Below, piece after piece: positions 18,788-27,259 of a stretch of DNA of 35,351 bases. Each line of letters starts with the position of its first letter. Position 1 is the first letter of the stretch. A model generated the notes under the pieces. The model did no database searches. It was given only the letters and a program-made list of their open reading frames with translations, and had not been told where the DNA came from. This DNA is from Methyloceanibacter sp. (GTDB lineage: Bacteria > Pseudomonadota > Alphaproteobacteria > Rhizobiales > Methyloligellaceae), in assembly GCA_030064755.1 (NCBI GenBank), contig JASJEH010000001.1:1-35351 (forward strand), written 5' to 3'. The position numbers and the translations under genes were made by a program.

Positions 18788-19495
18788 ATGACAACAAAAG
18801 ACTTAGCGCCAAAAGATCGTATCGTGGTGGCGTTGGATGTGGCCGAACCGGATGAGGCGCGCCGCCTCGTCGAGACGCTCGGCGACAGTGTGGGCGTCTA
18901 CAAGATCGGCCTTGAACTGATCTACCGCGGCGGCCTCGGCCTCGCGGAGGAACTCGTGCAACAAGGGCACAAGGTCTTACTCGACGCGAAGCTGCTCGAC
19001 ATCGAGGCGACGGTTGAACGCGCCACGGCAGCCATCGCCGCGACGGGCGCGCATTTCCTCACCGTGCACGCTACCGACCGCAAGACGTTGAATGCGGCCG
19101 TGCGCGGGCGGGGTGATAGCCCCATGAAACTTCTCGGTGTCACGGTTCTGACCAATCTCGACCGGGCGGATCTTGGCGAGCAGGGCATAGACATGCCTCC
19201 TTTGGCCCTTGTGCAGGAGCGCGCACGACTGGCTCAGGATGCGGGCTTTGACGGGATCGTCGCCTCTGGCAAGGAAGCGGCGGCGCTGCACGAGCGGCTG
19301 CGCAACTTCACCATCGTCACGCCGGGCATTAGGCCGGCTGGCGCTGACGCGAACGATCAGACCCGTATCGTAACCCCAGGCGATGCAGTTACATCTGGGG
19401 CGCACTACTTGGTGATCGGCCGCCCCATCACCCGCGCCGATAACCCGAAAGCGGCGGCCGAGGCCATTGCCACAGAGATTGCCAGCGCCGCCTAG
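18788..19495 (+). CDS. pyrF: Orotidine-5'-phosphate decarboxylase
   Basis: PyrF converts OMP to UMP, the last step of de novo pyrimidine synthesis. The 235-residue TIM-barrel shows RIVVALDVAEPDEA, the catalytic DAKLLDIEATV with Asp66-Lys68-Asp71 (family pattern D-x-K-x-x-D), GVTVLTNL, and the phosphate-binding IVTPGIRPAG and YLVIGRPITRADNP. GGGAGGG four to five bases before ATG 18788 supports this start over the upstream TTG 18776. Its stop overlaps the stop of the convergent DUF167 gene by four bases. Confidence 0.96.
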   Translation: MTTKDLAPKDRIVVALDVAEPDEARRLVETLGDSVGVYKIGLELIYRGGLGLAEELVQQGHKVLLDAKLLDIEATVERATAAIAATGAHFLTVHATDRKTLNAAVRGRGDSPMKLLGVTVLTNLDRADLGEQGIDMPPLALVQERARLAQDAGFDGIVASGKEAAALHERLRNFTIVTPGIRPAGADANDQTRIVTPGDAVTSGAHYLVIGRPITRADNPKAAAEAIATEIASAA

Positions 19496-19851
19496 TCGGG
19501 GCTTTCGCAAAAGGCCGCGAGCCGCGTGGCAACCAACGCCGAGAGCCCGACGGGGCTACCGACGATGGCCACGACCTTAATCCGAGCCTTGGCGCCTCGG
19601 ATCACCGCGACGGACGACTGCGGCACGTCCAGCCAGTTTGCGATCAGAGCTTCAAGCGCCCTATTCGCGTTGCCGCTTTCGGGGACGGCTCGCACACGCG
19701 CCTTCAGCACGGGATCGCCCTGGGAATCCTCGACGCCCTCAAGAGCGTCGTACGCGGATCTCGGCGACAGGCGCACGGGGATCGCAATACCCGTCTCGGT
19801 CTGACGAATCTTCAGCTGCGGTGCCGGCCGCCCGCGGGCGCGATCGCCCAT
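19492..19851 (-). CDS. DUF167 (YggU/UPF0235) family protein
   Basis: A 119-residue member of the DUF167/YggU family, small alpha/beta proteins of unknown role. Family marks are the strand IAIPVRLSPRSAYDALEGV, the segment LKARVRAVPESGNANRALEALIANWLDVPQSSVAVIRGAKARIKVVAI (the usual pattern is 'v.a.P.dGkAN..li..la..l.v..s.v.i..G..sr.K.v.i'). It ends convergently over the pyrF stop. The yggT gene lies 17 bases upstream on the same strand; yggT-yggU pairing is common, supporting one operon. Confidence 0.88.
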   Translation of the reverse strand: MGDRARGRPAPQLKIRQTETGIAIPVRLSPRSAYDALEGVEDSQGDPVLKARVRAVPESGNANRALEALIANWLDVPQSSVAVIRGAKARIKVVAIVGSPVGLSALVATRLAAFCESPD

Positions 19852-19868
19852 GGCGCCCCCAGCCGCCC

Positions 19869-20162
19869 CTACACGAAGGCCGGCAGGAGCCAGCCCAAAA
19901 GGACCACGTCGCGGATGAACAGAAGAATGAGAATCAAGATCACTGGAGAGATATCGATGCCGCCGAGATTGGGCATGAAGCTACGTATGGGCGCGAGGGC
20001 TGGTTCGGTGACGCGGTAGAGCATTTCCGAGATGGAATAGACGAACCGATTGTTCGTATTGACCACGTTGAAAGCGATCAGCCAGCTCAAAATCGCGCTC
20101 ACGATAACGACCCAGATGAAGAGGTCGATGACAAGAGCAATGAATCCGATCAAAGGCACCAT
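19869..20162 (-). CDS. yggT: YggT family integral membrane protein
   Basis: This 97-residue protein is almost wholly hydrophobic, with two membrane segments (about residues 2-28 and 73-97) bracketing a conserved middle. The YggT family pattern is present: the N-terminal helix ends IVSAILSWLIAFNVVN, and the loop is ISEMLYRVTEPALAPIRSFMPNLGGIDISPVILILIL (compare 'l..lt.P.l.piRr.iP...g.iDlSp.v'). The family is linked to osmotic tolerance and to membrane/division functions in various organisms, but no mechanism is established. It is the first gene of a two-gene minus-strand operon with DUF167. Confidence 0.92.
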   Translation of the reverse strand: MVPLIGFIALVIDLFIWVVIVSAILSWLIAFNVVNTNNRFVYSISEMLYRVTEPALAPIRSFMPNLGGIDISPVILILILLFIRDVVLLGWLLPAFV

Positions 20163-20301
20163 GTAACGGCCCCTCCTCGCGCGGCCTCGAACCTCATGTA
20201 GCGGACGGACGCGGCCAAGAGCAAGCCCTGTGACGAAGTGCGTCTGTCCCGGTGTGGCGAGACAAGACGCGTACAGAAATCGGTGCCCCTTCGGCCCTTG
20301 C

Positions 20302-20330
20302 TTGACAGAGGGGAGGGGCGCTCCCTAAAT
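20302..20330 (+). promoter_or_regulatory. Promoter of the tRNA-Ala gene
   Basis: A perfect TTGACA (20302-20307) is followed after 17 bases by CTAAAT (20325-20330). The predicted start near 20337 leaves a leader of about eight bases before the tRNA. The rest of 20163-20301 shows nothing further. Confidence 0.62.
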
Positions 20331-20344
20331 GCGGAGCTCAAAAA

Positions 20345-20420
20345 GGGGCCGTAGCTCAGTTGGGAGAGCGCAGCAATCGCACTGCTGAGGTCAGGGGTTC
20401 GACTCCCCTCGGCTCCACCA
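20345..20420 (+). tRNA. tRNA-Ala (anticodon CGC)
   Basis: The 76-base sequence folds as a complete cloverleaf with encoded CCA: acceptor GGGGCCG/CGGCTCC, D-arm GCTC...GAGC, anticodon arm CAGCA-ATCGCAC-TGCTG, and T-arm AGGGG-TTCGACT-CCCCT. The anticodon CGC reads GCG (alanine). The acceptor stem contains the G3-U70 wobble pair, the main identity element for alanyl-tRNA synthetase, which confirms the amino acid. Confidence 0.97.
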
Positions 20421-20432
20421 GCCTACGCTCTG

Positions 20433-20462
20433 CGAGCTTCGGCTCGGCAAGCCAAAGGCTTG
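20433..20462 (+). other. Two tandem hairpins just after tRNA-Ala
   Basis: CGAGC-TTCG-GCTCG (20433-20446, a UUCG tetraloop) is followed one base later by CAAGCC-AAA-GGCTTG (20448-20462). They begin 12 bases after the tRNA CCA end. No U-run follows. They could serve as a terminator, a tRNA 3' processing cue, or be part of a dispersed repeat. Confidence 0.6.
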
Positions 20463-20517
20463 ACGGGATGAAGGGAGCAAAGAGGCGGAGGCTGTCGCGC
20501 CGAATTCGACCTCTAAC

Positions 20518-21399
20518 TCAATCTCTTGCATCCGGATGCGGCAGCGGTTTTGGTTCGACCGGCTTTCCGTCGTCGTCGCGCACGTGGAAGAACCAGCCCG
20601 ATGTGGGAATCAGGAAGTATCCCGGTACGAAACGGGCGAGCGTAACGAATGCGCGATTGAGCCAGCCCTCGATGATGACCCAATTGCCGTGCTTGAAGCG
20701 GCGGTAGGCCGCCTCCGACAAGCGTTCCGGTGTCATCTTGGGAATGTAGCGCGCATAGTGCGAGTTCTCGGCCCCGCCTGTTTCATGGATATCCGTCTCG
20801 ATGACGCCGGGCGCGACCATGCACACCCGCACGCCGGTTCCCATCACCTCATAGGCCAGAGCACGGCTCCATGAGATGAGCGCTGCTTTCGTAGCGGCAT
20901 AGGTCGCGTGATAGGGCACGGGCATGAAGCCTTCGACCGATGAGACGTTCAGCACGCCACCCGCCCCTCGGGCAATCATGTCGGGCAGAAAGCGCCGCGT
21001 TAGATCGATTGTCGCACGAAGATTGACGTCAATCGTCTTGACCAAAGCATCGGGGTCCTGATCCCGGAAATCGCCTGCGGTCATCATGGCGGCGTTGTTC
21101 ACGAGCGATTCGCAGTATAGCCCGTGCTCCGCAAGCGCTTTTTCAATCGTTGCGCCGGCGTCGTGATCGGCCAGATCGCAAGCGACGGCCCAGGTGGCCA
21201 CGCCATATGCTGCTCGTACTTCCTCGGCCTCTTTGGCAAGACGCGCTTCATTGCGCGCGACAAGCACAAGGGCGTGGCCGTTCTTTGCGAACTCCTCGGC
21301 GAGCGCGCGGCCAATCCCGCGTGTCGCGCCCGTGACGACCGCGACCGGCTCTAGCGTCTTTGTGTCTTCTTTAACCGGCACCCTCTCGCCTTCAGCCAC
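20518..21399 (-). CDS. Short-chain dehydrogenase/reductase family protein
   Basis: This 293-residue protein is a classical SDR: the nucleotide-binding TGATRGIG at residues 23-30, CDLADHD, VNNAA at 100-104, the catalytic Ser (SS at 153-154), and Tyr167/Lys171 in YAATK. The C-terminal part (NWVIIEGWLNRAFVTLARFVPGYFLIPTSGWFF) has a hydrophobic stretch typical of the DltE/YbbO-like SDRs that associate with membranes or act on lipids. The start is GTG 21399-21397. It is divergent from the LigD-type gene and lies alone on its strand. Substrate unknown. Confidence 0.87.
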   Translation of the reverse strand: MAEGERVPVKEDTKTLEPVAVVTGATRGIGRALAEEFAKNGHALVLVARNEARLAKEAEEVRAAYGVATWAVACDLADHDAGATIEKALAEHGLYCESLVNNAAMMTAGDFRDQDPDALVKTIDVNLRATIDLTRRFLPDMIARGAGGVLNVSSVEGFMPVPYHATYAATKAALISWSRALAYEVMGTGVRVCMVAPGVIETDIHETGGAENSHYARYIPKMTPERLSEAAYRRFKHGNWVIIEGWLNRAFVTLARFVPGYFLIPTSGWFFHVRDDDGKPVEPKPLPHPDARD

Positions 21400-21479
21400 T
21401 ATTCAAATTCTGCCAAGCTCCAATTGGGCGGCAAGCAAGCACCGAACGCCCGTGGGCGCAAGCGATCGCTACCGCCTAT

Positions 21480-21488
21480 TGGTATAAT
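21480..21488 (+). promoter_or_regulatory. Candidate extended -10 promoter for the LigD-type gene
   Basis: TGGTATAAT (21480-21488) is an exact extended -10 (TGn-TATAAT). No good -35 box lies 17 bases upstream, as is usual with extended -10 promoters. The start would be near 21495, leaving a leader of about 67 bases. Confidence 0.45.
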
Positions 21489-21561
21489 GATCGCCCAGCA
21501 CTAGCCGGGGTTCGGCGCCCCGGGGTCTGAGGGAGGCCGCGCGCCACCCGGAGAGCGGCCA

Positions 21562-22488
21562 ATGGCAAATGAGACAGCGGCAAACGATCCCAAACGAGCC
21601 CCGTACGGCGGCATCACGCTCACGAACCCGGACAGAGTGTTCTACCCCTCCATAGGGCTGACCAAAGCCGATCTAGCGGCCTACGACGCCCGTGTCGCCC
21701 CGGCTATGCTCCCATTCGTCGCCCGGCGGCCCATAAGCCTCGTGCGCTGCCCATCAGGCCTCGGTGGACCCCGCTTCTTTCAGCGGCACGCATCAAAAGG
21801 TATGTCCGACGCCATCAAGCAGGTCGCGGTGCCGGCGAGCGAAACGGTTCGACCGTATCTCTATATCGAAGACGCAGATGGGCTGTTTGCACTGACGCAG
21901 ATCGGAACTTTAGAGATCCACGATTGGGGCGTCTCCATCGACCGGTTGGATCAGCCTGACCGGCTGGTCTTCGATCTCGATCCTGATGAGGGCCTCCGAT
22001 TTGGCGTCCTGCGCGAGGCGGCCCGCCACGTCAAGGACGTGCTTGCTGAGCTAGGTCTGACGAGTTTCCTAAGAGCCACGGGCGGCAAGGGGGTGCACGT
22101 GGTCGCCCCGCTCGCCCCGAAAGCCGGTTGGCCGGCGGTGAAGGACTTCTCCCGTGCCGTTGCCGATTCGCTCGTTAGGCAAGCACCGGACCGCTATACC
22201 GCCAACCCGCTGAAGCGGAGCCGGACGGGCAAGATATTCATCGATTATCTGCGCAACAGCCGGGGCAACTCGGCGATCTGCAACTACTCACCACGCGCAA
22301 AGCCAGGCGCGCCAGTCGCTGTACCGCTGCGCTGGAGAGAGCTTGCTCAGCTTGAGAGCGGGGCGCCCTACACGGTCAAGACGTTGCCCACGCGACTGTC
22401 TCGGCTGAAAGGCGACCCGTGGGAGGGTTTTTTCGCCGAGCGACAGACAATCACCCCTCAGGCCCGCAGGGCGATCGGCCTGGATTAG
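21562..22488 (+). CDS. Stand-alone LigD-type DNA polymerase/primase (NHEJ)
   Basis: The 308-residue protein matches the polymerase domain of bacterial LigD, an archaeo-eukaryotic primase fold enzyme that fills gaps at double-strand-break ends, often with ribonucleotides. Motifs: LTNPDRVFYPSIGLTKADLAAY, the catalytic FDLDPDEG with Asp138 and Asp140, RATGGKGVHVVAPL, and KIFIDYLRNSRG with the third catalytic Asp228; NYSPRAKPGAPVAVPL follows. There is no ligase or nuclease domain, and neither Ku nor a ligase gene is near. ATG 21562 has GGAGAG about seven bases upstream. Rhizobiales commonly carry several separate LigD modules, so this is probably complete rather than broken. Confidence 0.9.
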   Translation: MANETAANDPKRAPYGGITLTNPDRVFYPSIGLTKADLAAYDARVAPAMLPFVARRPISLVRCPSGLGGPRFFQRHASKGMSDAIKQVAVPASETVRPYLYIEDADGLFALTQIGTLEIHDWGVSIDRLDQPDRLVFDLDPDEGLRFGVLREAARHVKDVLAELGLTSFLRATGGKGVHVVAPLAPKAGWPAVKDFSRAVADSLVRQAPDRYTANPLKRSRTGKIFIDYLRNSRGNSAICNYSPRAKPGAPVAVPLRWRELAQLESGAPYTVKTLPTRLSRLKGDPWEGFFAERQTITPQARRAIGLD

Positions 22489-22583
22489 TTCCGGAACGGC
22501 CCTGACGACGGGCGCCGCGCTTAGGGCAAAGACGGCCCCCGCATTGAAGAATTGTTCACGACCTTGGGCCCAGAGTCGTGCCC

Positions 22584-23399
22584 ATGTTGGGCACCCGTAT
22601 TGCGTATCCAGCCGCCGCTCTGGCAGCGGCGGTGTTTCTCAGCTCATGCGGCGGCGGCGGCGTTCCGCGCGACACACGCGCCGAATGGCGCGACAAGGCC
22701 GAGGCACGCTGCATGGCCTCGGGCAAGGTCCGCGCATCGTCTTATGTGACGCAGGTTTCTTCGATCCGGGGGCGCAGCGCCTGCGGTGTTTTGGCGCCAC
22801 TTCGGGTCTCCGCGGCCCTTGGCGGCCGGGTCCGTGTTTCGCCACCCGCCACTATGGGCTGTCCCATGACGGCCGCGCTCGACCGTTGGCTCCACAACTC
22901 CGTCCAGCGCGCGGCCATGCGCCAATTCCGGCAACCCGTGGTGGAGCTCAAGCAGATCTCTTCCTATAGCTGCCGTGGCCGCAACGGCAGGTCGACCGGC
23001 AAGCTATCCGAGCATTCTTTCGGCAACGCCTTGGACATCGCAGGCTTCACCCTCGCCGATGGACGCACCATCACAGTTGTCAAGGGCTGGTGGCGCGGCA
23101 CGAAAGCCGAGAAGGCATTCTTGCGCGAGGTGTTCGCAGGCGCTTGCCGTGAGTTCTACACGGTGCTCGGACCAGGCAGCGACCGGGCCCACTACAACCA
23201 CTTCCATGTGGACCTCCTGATCACCAACGTAACGAAGGGCGGCAAACATTATTGCCGGCCCCGACCCAACCAGGGTCTGTTCGCGGCGGCGGACGACACC
23301 ACGCCGGTCTCAACGGCTTCGGTCAAACCGATCCCCTTCACCGGGCCGACCGACCCGCAACAGCACATGCCGGCCTATACGCTCGGCCCCGGCGAGTAA
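22584..23399 (+). CDS. Extensin-like lipoprotein, probable peptidoglycan peptidase
   Basis: This 271-residue protein begins with a lipoprotein signal: a hydrophobic stretch ending FLSSC, with Cys22 as the lipidation site. The rest is the bacterial extensin-like C-terminal domain (PF06904), which resembles LAS/VanY-type metallopeptidases: SEHSFGNALDI gives His144 and Asp151, and HYNHFHVD gives His203/His206/His208, the expected zinc-site pattern. Conserved cysteines (RSACGVL, GCPMTAAL, YSCRGR, ACREF, HYCR) suggest disulfides in the periplasm. ATG 22584 is chosen; GTG 22578 would add two residues. A role in cell-wall remodelling is inferred from the fold, not shown. Confidence 0.83.
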   Translation: MLGTRIAYPAAALAAAVFLSSCGGGGVPRDTRAEWRDKAEARCMASGKVRASSYVTQVSSIRGRSACGVLAPLRVSAALGGRVRVSPPATMGCPMTAALDRWLHNSVQRAAMRQFRQPVVELKQISSYSCRGRNGRSTGKLSEHSFGNALDIAGFTLADGRTITVVKGWWRGTKAEKAFLREVFAGACREFYTVLGPGSDRAHYNHFHVDLLITNVTKGGKHYCRPRPNQGLFAAADDTTPVSTASVKPIPFTGPTDPQQHMPAYTLGPGE

Positions 23400-23501
23400 G
23401 AGAAAATAGCCAACTGTGGCTCATCAGCAACTTCGCAGACGCACCATTGGGGTATGATCGACTTGGGGAAGAATCGCACCAGGACGCATTAATCTAGCCG
23501 C

Positions 23502-23525
23502 AAGCCCTTGTTCTTCCTTGGGCTT
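23502..23525 (+). other. Hairpin before the 73-residue gene
   Basis: AAGCCC (23502-23507) pairs with GGGCTT (23520-23525) around a 12-base loop. It lies between the extensin-like gene and the SD of the next gene, so it is either a weak terminator or a leader structure. Confidence 0.33.
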
Positions 23526-23544
23526 CGTTCGATCGGAGGACGCC

Positions 23545-23766
23545 ATGGCAGCCGAATCGTTGGTGCAGATGCTCGAGGAAATCGCCGTCGGGCTGAAGTC
23601 GGGTGACGAAGAAGTCTATGGCTGGCTTCGGGATCAACTCAAAGAATGCGGCGGCAGCGAAGTGTCCGTCGAACTGGCCATGGGTGTGATCGCGAGGCTG
23701 CTGCCAGAAGAAGCCCAGGGCAGCATCGAGCTGGCCGAGCACTACAACCGCCGCTGGGCCCATTAG
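23545..23766 (+). CDS. Small acidic protein, unknown function
   Basis: A 73-residue protein I do not recognise. It is acidic, predicted mostly helical (SLVQMLEEIAVGLKSGDEEVYGWLRDQLKEC; VELAMGVIARLLPEEAQGSIELAEHYNRRWA), with one cysteine, and has no signal peptide or membrane helix. The coding case rests on an excellent SD, GGAGG at 23535-23539, six bases before ATG 23545, and on the absence of any competing frame. It stands between the extensin-like gene and the convergent cobC, 21 bases from the cobC stop. Confidence 0.7.
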   Translation: MAAESLVQMLEEIAVGLKSGDEEVYGWLRDQLKECGGSEVSVELAMGVIARLLPEEAQGSIELAEHYNRRWAH

Positions 23767-23787
23767 GCTTTGTTTGCGTGGACGCTG

Positions 23788-24849
23788 CTAGGACAGGGCT
23801 TGGAGTGCGTCATTCAGGCGCCGCCACTCCGTCTCTTTTCCCGGAAGACCAAAGCGTAGAATTTGCTGGTTCTCATCGAAGCGCCGCACAACGATGCCTG
23901 CCTCGCCGAGCTTCATGAATGCTTCCTGCGCGAACGAACTGGTAACGAGGCAGAATAAGTCGGTCATGCCGACAAGGGTAAGACCCGCACCTTGGAGCAA
24001 AGACTTAAGCCGCTCGGCGTTGACCCGAAGCATGCTCCGTGTACTGTCGATCCAATCGCTGTCTTGAAGCGCTACCGTGCCGATAGCTAGTGCGGGCCCG
24101 GAAACCGGCCATGGTCCAAGCCGTGCGCGGAGCCGCGCCGCGAAATCCCGATTCGTGACCGCAAAGCTCAACCGTAGTCCGGCAAGACCGAAGAATTTAC
24201 CGAAGGATCGAAGCGCAGCAATCGGAGCCTCCTCGACGCAGCCGCAGAGGGTTTCGCCCTCGGGACCCACATCCATAAAGGCCTCATCCACGATGAGAAG
24301 GCCACCATGCGCCCGCGAACGCTCCGCAATGCTCTTGAGGTCATCGCGCGGCGTCAGACATCCGTCGGGGTTGTTCGGGTTGACCACAACAGCGAGCGCG
24401 GCGTCGTTGAGTTCGGCGGGTGTCGCCACCGTCCGTACCTCGTGACCTGCAAGCGCCACCACGCGCGCGTGCTCGGCATAGGTGGGGCCCAGAATGGCGG
24501 CCCGGCCTTTGGGTATCAGATCCGCCATGAGTGCCACCAGAATTTGGCTGCCCGGTGCCACCACGATGTTCTCCGCAGACGGCGCTCCATAGAAGTCGCT
24601 CGCGAGCGCTGAGACCTGCGAAAGTGCCGCGGGCTCAGGCAGACGCGCAAAATCCTCGGCGGACGTTGCCACGATAGGATAGGGATGCGGGTTGACGCCG
24701 GTCGACAGGTCGACGATTGGCTCTGGAGCGTTGGGGAAAAGGCTGCGCGCGGCGCCGAGATCGCCGCCATGCATTAAAGGCAAGCAGGCGTCGTCTCGCG
24801 GTTTGGAGAGGGCGGAGGTTTTCGGTGACTGTGAATCAGAGGGTGTCAT
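23788..24849 (-). CDS. cobC: Threonine-phosphate decarboxylase (CobC)
   Basis: CobC is a PLP enzyme that makes (R)-1-aminopropan-2-ol phosphate from threonine phosphate, the linker of the cobalamin nucleotide loop. It is a class I/II aminotransferase-fold protein: HGGDLGAARSLFPNAPEPIVDLSTGVNPHPYP is the CobC opening, VVVNPNNPDG and LLIVDEAFMD are cofactor-contacting, and Lys218 in RSFGKFFGLAGLRLSF is the PLP lysine. From ATG 24849 it has 353 residues, but the first 25 are unconserved; ATG 24774, directly at the conserved HGGDLG, would give 328 residues, close to known CobC lengths. The upstream ATG shares the bases CATG with the divergent cbiB start. Confidence 0.92.
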   Translation of the reverse strand: MTPSDSQSPKTSALSKPRDDACLPLMHGGDLGAARSLFPNAPEPIVDLSTGVNPHPYPIVATSAEDFARLPEPAALSQVSALASDFYGAPSAENIVVAPGSQILVALMADLIPKGRAAILGPTYAEHARVVALAGHEVRTVATPAELNDAALAVVVNPNNPDGCLTPRDDLKSIAERSRAHGGLLIVDEAFMDVGPEGETLCGCVEEAPIAALRSFGKFFGLAGLRLSFAVTNRDFAARLRARLGPWPVSGPALAIGTVALQDSDWIDSTRSMLRVNAERLKSLLQGAGLTLVGMTDLFCLVTSSFAQEAFMKLGEAGIVVRRFDENQQILRFGLPGKETEWRRLNDALQALS

Positions 24850-25813
24850 GGCAGCACCGCTAGCGCTTCTTGCGATGCTCGTCGAGCTTGCCGTCGGCTA
24901 TCCGCAGCATATCGTGCACCGCATCGGGCATCCCGTGACCTGGATGGGACGTTTGATTGCCCGCCTCGACACGAGGCTCAACGATCCGGCCCTGGGCCGC
25001 TCCGGCCGTCGTCGCGCCGGCCGCAATGCGCTGCTGATCCTGCTGCTCGTCGTGGGCGCATGTGCCTTCGCCCTGGAGACCGCGCTTCTGCTGTTGCCCT
25101 TCGGCCTGCTGTTCGTTGCGCTGGCGGCCAGCGCGCTTATCGCCCAGCGCAGTCTCTATGGCCACGTGGCCGCGGTCGCGGAGGCGCTCGAAACGGGTAC
25201 CTTGGACGATGGACGCGTGGCCGTATCGCAGATTGTCGGCCGCGATACGAGACAACTCGACGAGAGCGGCGTTGCGCGTGCCGCGATCGAGAGCCTTGCC
25301 GAGAACTTTTCCGATGGCGTGGTCTCGCCCGTGCTCTGGCTTGGCCTCACGGGACTGACCGGGGGAGCGGTTTACAAGGCGATCAACACCGCCGACAGCA
25401 TGATCGGGCACCGCTCCGCACGGCACGAAGATTTCGGTCGCGCTGCCGCAAGGCTCGACGATGTGGCGAACCTGCCGGGCGCGCGCCTTTCTGCTCTGCT
25501 GCTTGTGGGCGCTGCGGCCATCACGCCAGGGGCTTCCGCTCAAGCGGCCTGGGATACGACGTGGCGTGATGCGGCCAAGCACGCCTCGCCCAACGCGGGG
25601 TATCCAGAGGCCGCCATGGCAGGCGCGATCGGGGTGGCGCTGGGCGGACCACGCCGCTATGCCGGATCGGAAACGGACGGTCCGTGGCTCGGAAACGGAC
25701 GCCGCAGCGCGGACGCGAACGATATCCGTGCGGCGTTGGCGCTTTACGCAAGAGCCGACGGCCTGTTGATCGCGCTGCTCGGCCTTGCAGCGGCCGCTAG
25801 CGTGCTGCTCTAA
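24848..25813 (+). CDS. cbiB: Adenosylcobinamide-phosphate synthase (CbiB/CobD)
   Basis: This membrane enzyme attaches aminopropanol (phosphate), the product of CobC, to adenosylcobyric acid. The 321-residue protein has several hydrophobic segments and family motifs: [54 protein letters not shown], and [31 protein letters not shown] 24848 is chosen with GAGGG five bases upstream; the open frame extends further upstream but only antisense to cobC. Called CobD in the Pseudomonas denitrificans scheme. The 3' end overlaps the end of convergent cobQ by 17 bases. Confidence 0.95.
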   Translation: MAAPLALLAMLVELAVGYPQHIVHRIGHPVTWMGRLIARLDTRLNDPALGRSGRRRAGRNALLILLLVVGACAFALETALLLLPFGLLFVALAASALIAQRSLYGHVAAVAEALETGTLDDGRVAVSQIVGRDTRQLDESGVARAAIESLAENFSDGVVSPVLWLGLTGLTGGAVYKAINTADSMIGHRSARHEDFGRAAARLDDVANLPGARLSALLLVGAAAITPGASAQAAWDTTWRDAAKHASPNAGYPEAAMAGAIGVALGGPRRYAGSETDGPWLGNGRRSADANDIRAALALYARADGLLIALLGLAAAASVLL

Positions 25814-27257
25814 GGAGCCGATCGATATCGACATGGGCCTCCAGGTGGGCTGCGAGCTTATCAAGTACAGCGTCGACTTGTTCGTTGTAGCGGACTTTTG
25901 CCGGACCAGCCGCAATGCGTGCGAGCCAAGCGGCGCGCTGCTTGTCATCCGCGAACAAGCCATGCACATAGGTCCCGAAGACTCGCCCCGTGCTTGAGAT
26001 CGCGCCATCGCGCTCGCCCGTGTCGAGCTGGGCGAAAGCGTTGTCGCAATCCGTTCCTTCTGTGTACCCCATATGCATCTCGTAGCCGTGAAAAGGCGCA
26101 CCATCGAAGGTGATGCCCTGCGCCGGCTCAAGACGCTTTTCGCTTGAGACAGTCGTCTCGACGTCGAGCAGGCCAAGGCCCTTCGCCTCTCCGGGTGGGC
26201 CCTCGATACCGCGCGGGTCGCGCAGCACCCGCCCCAACATTTGATAGCCGCCGCAAAGCCCGAGCACCGATCCGCCGCGGCGAAGATGTGCGGCGAGATC
26301 GATATCGAACCCCGCCTCGCGGAAGGCCCTCAAATCCGACAGCGTGGCCTTGGATCCAGGCAGGATCACAAGCTGCGCATCACCTGGCAGCGCCTGACCA
26401 GACCGTATACGGACGATCTCAACCGCCGGCTCTGCGGCAAGCGGGTCGAGATCGTCGAAGTTGGCGATATGCGGCAGCACGGGAACCGCGATCTTCACTC
26501 TCGCGTCCGCCTTCGCCGCCTGTTGCTGCTCCAACGCCAAGGCATCCTCGGCAGGGAGCGCCCTGGCGTCCGCAAAAAACGGGATCAAACCGAAAGACTC
26601 CCAGCCAGTCGCCTCGGCAATCCGCGCCATACCGCTGTCGAAAAGAGTCGGGTCGCCTCTGAACTTATTGACCACGAAACCACAAATCATGTTTGCATCT
26701 TCGGGGCCCAACACGGCCTTCGTGCCTACGAGGCTCGCGATGACGCCGCCCCGGTCGATATCGCCGATGAGGACGACCGGCACATTGGCAGCGCGGGCAA
26801 AACCCATGTTCGCGATGTCGTTCGCGCGCAAATTGACTTCGGATGCGCTGCCAGCCCCCTCCACGAGGACAACATCGGCCTCGTCTTTGAGACGGGCAAA
26901 ACTATCCAACACCGCGCCCATCAACTCGGGCTTGAGCGCTTGATAGTCCGCGGCCTTCGCTTTGCCGTGGACGCGGCCGCGCACGACGATCTGCGCGCCA
27001 ACCTCGCTTTGGGGCTTCAGCAACACTGGATTCATGTGAACGTTCGGCGCCACCTTGGCCGCACGCGCCTGGAGCGCCTGCGCCCGTCCGATCTCGCCGC
27101 CATCAATCGTCACCGCCGCGTTGTTCGACATGTTTTGAGGCTTGAAGGGGAGAACCTTCAGCCCACGCAGAACAAGAGCGCGCGCAAGGCCGGCCACGAT
27201 CAGGGATTTGCCCACATCGGAGCCCGTGCCCTGAAACATGAGCGCGCGGGCAGGCAT
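25797..27257 (-). CDS. cobQ: Cobyric acid synthase
   Basis: CobQ amidates four side chains (b, d, e and g) of adenosylcobyrinic acid a,c-diamide using glutamine and ATP. The 486-residue protein has an N-terminal dethiobiotin-synthetase-like ATPase domain ([72 protein letters not shown]) and a C-terminal class I glutamine amidotransferase-like domain with Cys335 in [13 protein letters not shown] and the catalytic His in GTYVHGLF. It is the third gene of cobP-cobO-cobQ, beginning only two bases after the cobO stop, under the minus-strand cobalamin riboswitch. Confidence 0.97.
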   Translation of the reverse strand: MPARALMFQGTGSDVGKSLIVAGLARALVLRGLKVLPFKPQNMSNNAAVTIDGGEIGRAQALQARAAKVAPNVHMNPVLLKPQSEVGAQIVVRGRVHGKAKAADYQALKPELMGAVLDSFARLKDEADVVLVEGAGSASEVNLRANDIANMGFARAANVPVVLIGDIDRGGVIASLVGTKAVLGPEDANMICGFVVNKFRGDPTLFDSGMARIAEATGWESFGLIPFFADARALPAEDALALEQQQAAKADARVKIAVPVLPHIANFDDLDPLAAEPAVEIVRIRSGQALPGDAQLVILPGSKATLSDLRAFREAGFDIDLAAHLRRGGSVLGLCGGYQMLGRVLRDPRGIEGPPGEAKGLGLLDVETTVSSEKRLEPAQGITFDGAPFHGYEMHMGYTEGTDCDNAFAQLDTGERDGAISSTGRVFGTYVHGLFADDKQRAAWLARIAAGPAKVRYNEQVDAVLDKLAAHLEAHVDIDRLLRAAR

Positions 27258-27259
27258 GG

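Noticed and set aside
20360..20707. Plus-strand frame beginning inside tRNA-Ala
   Set aside because: Its first residues are translated tRNA sequence, a well-known annotation artefact.
24860..26176. 438-residue minus-strand open frame across cbiB and the end of cobQ
   Set aside because: Composition is Arg/Gly/His-rich low-complexity and it lies over two clearly recognised genes.
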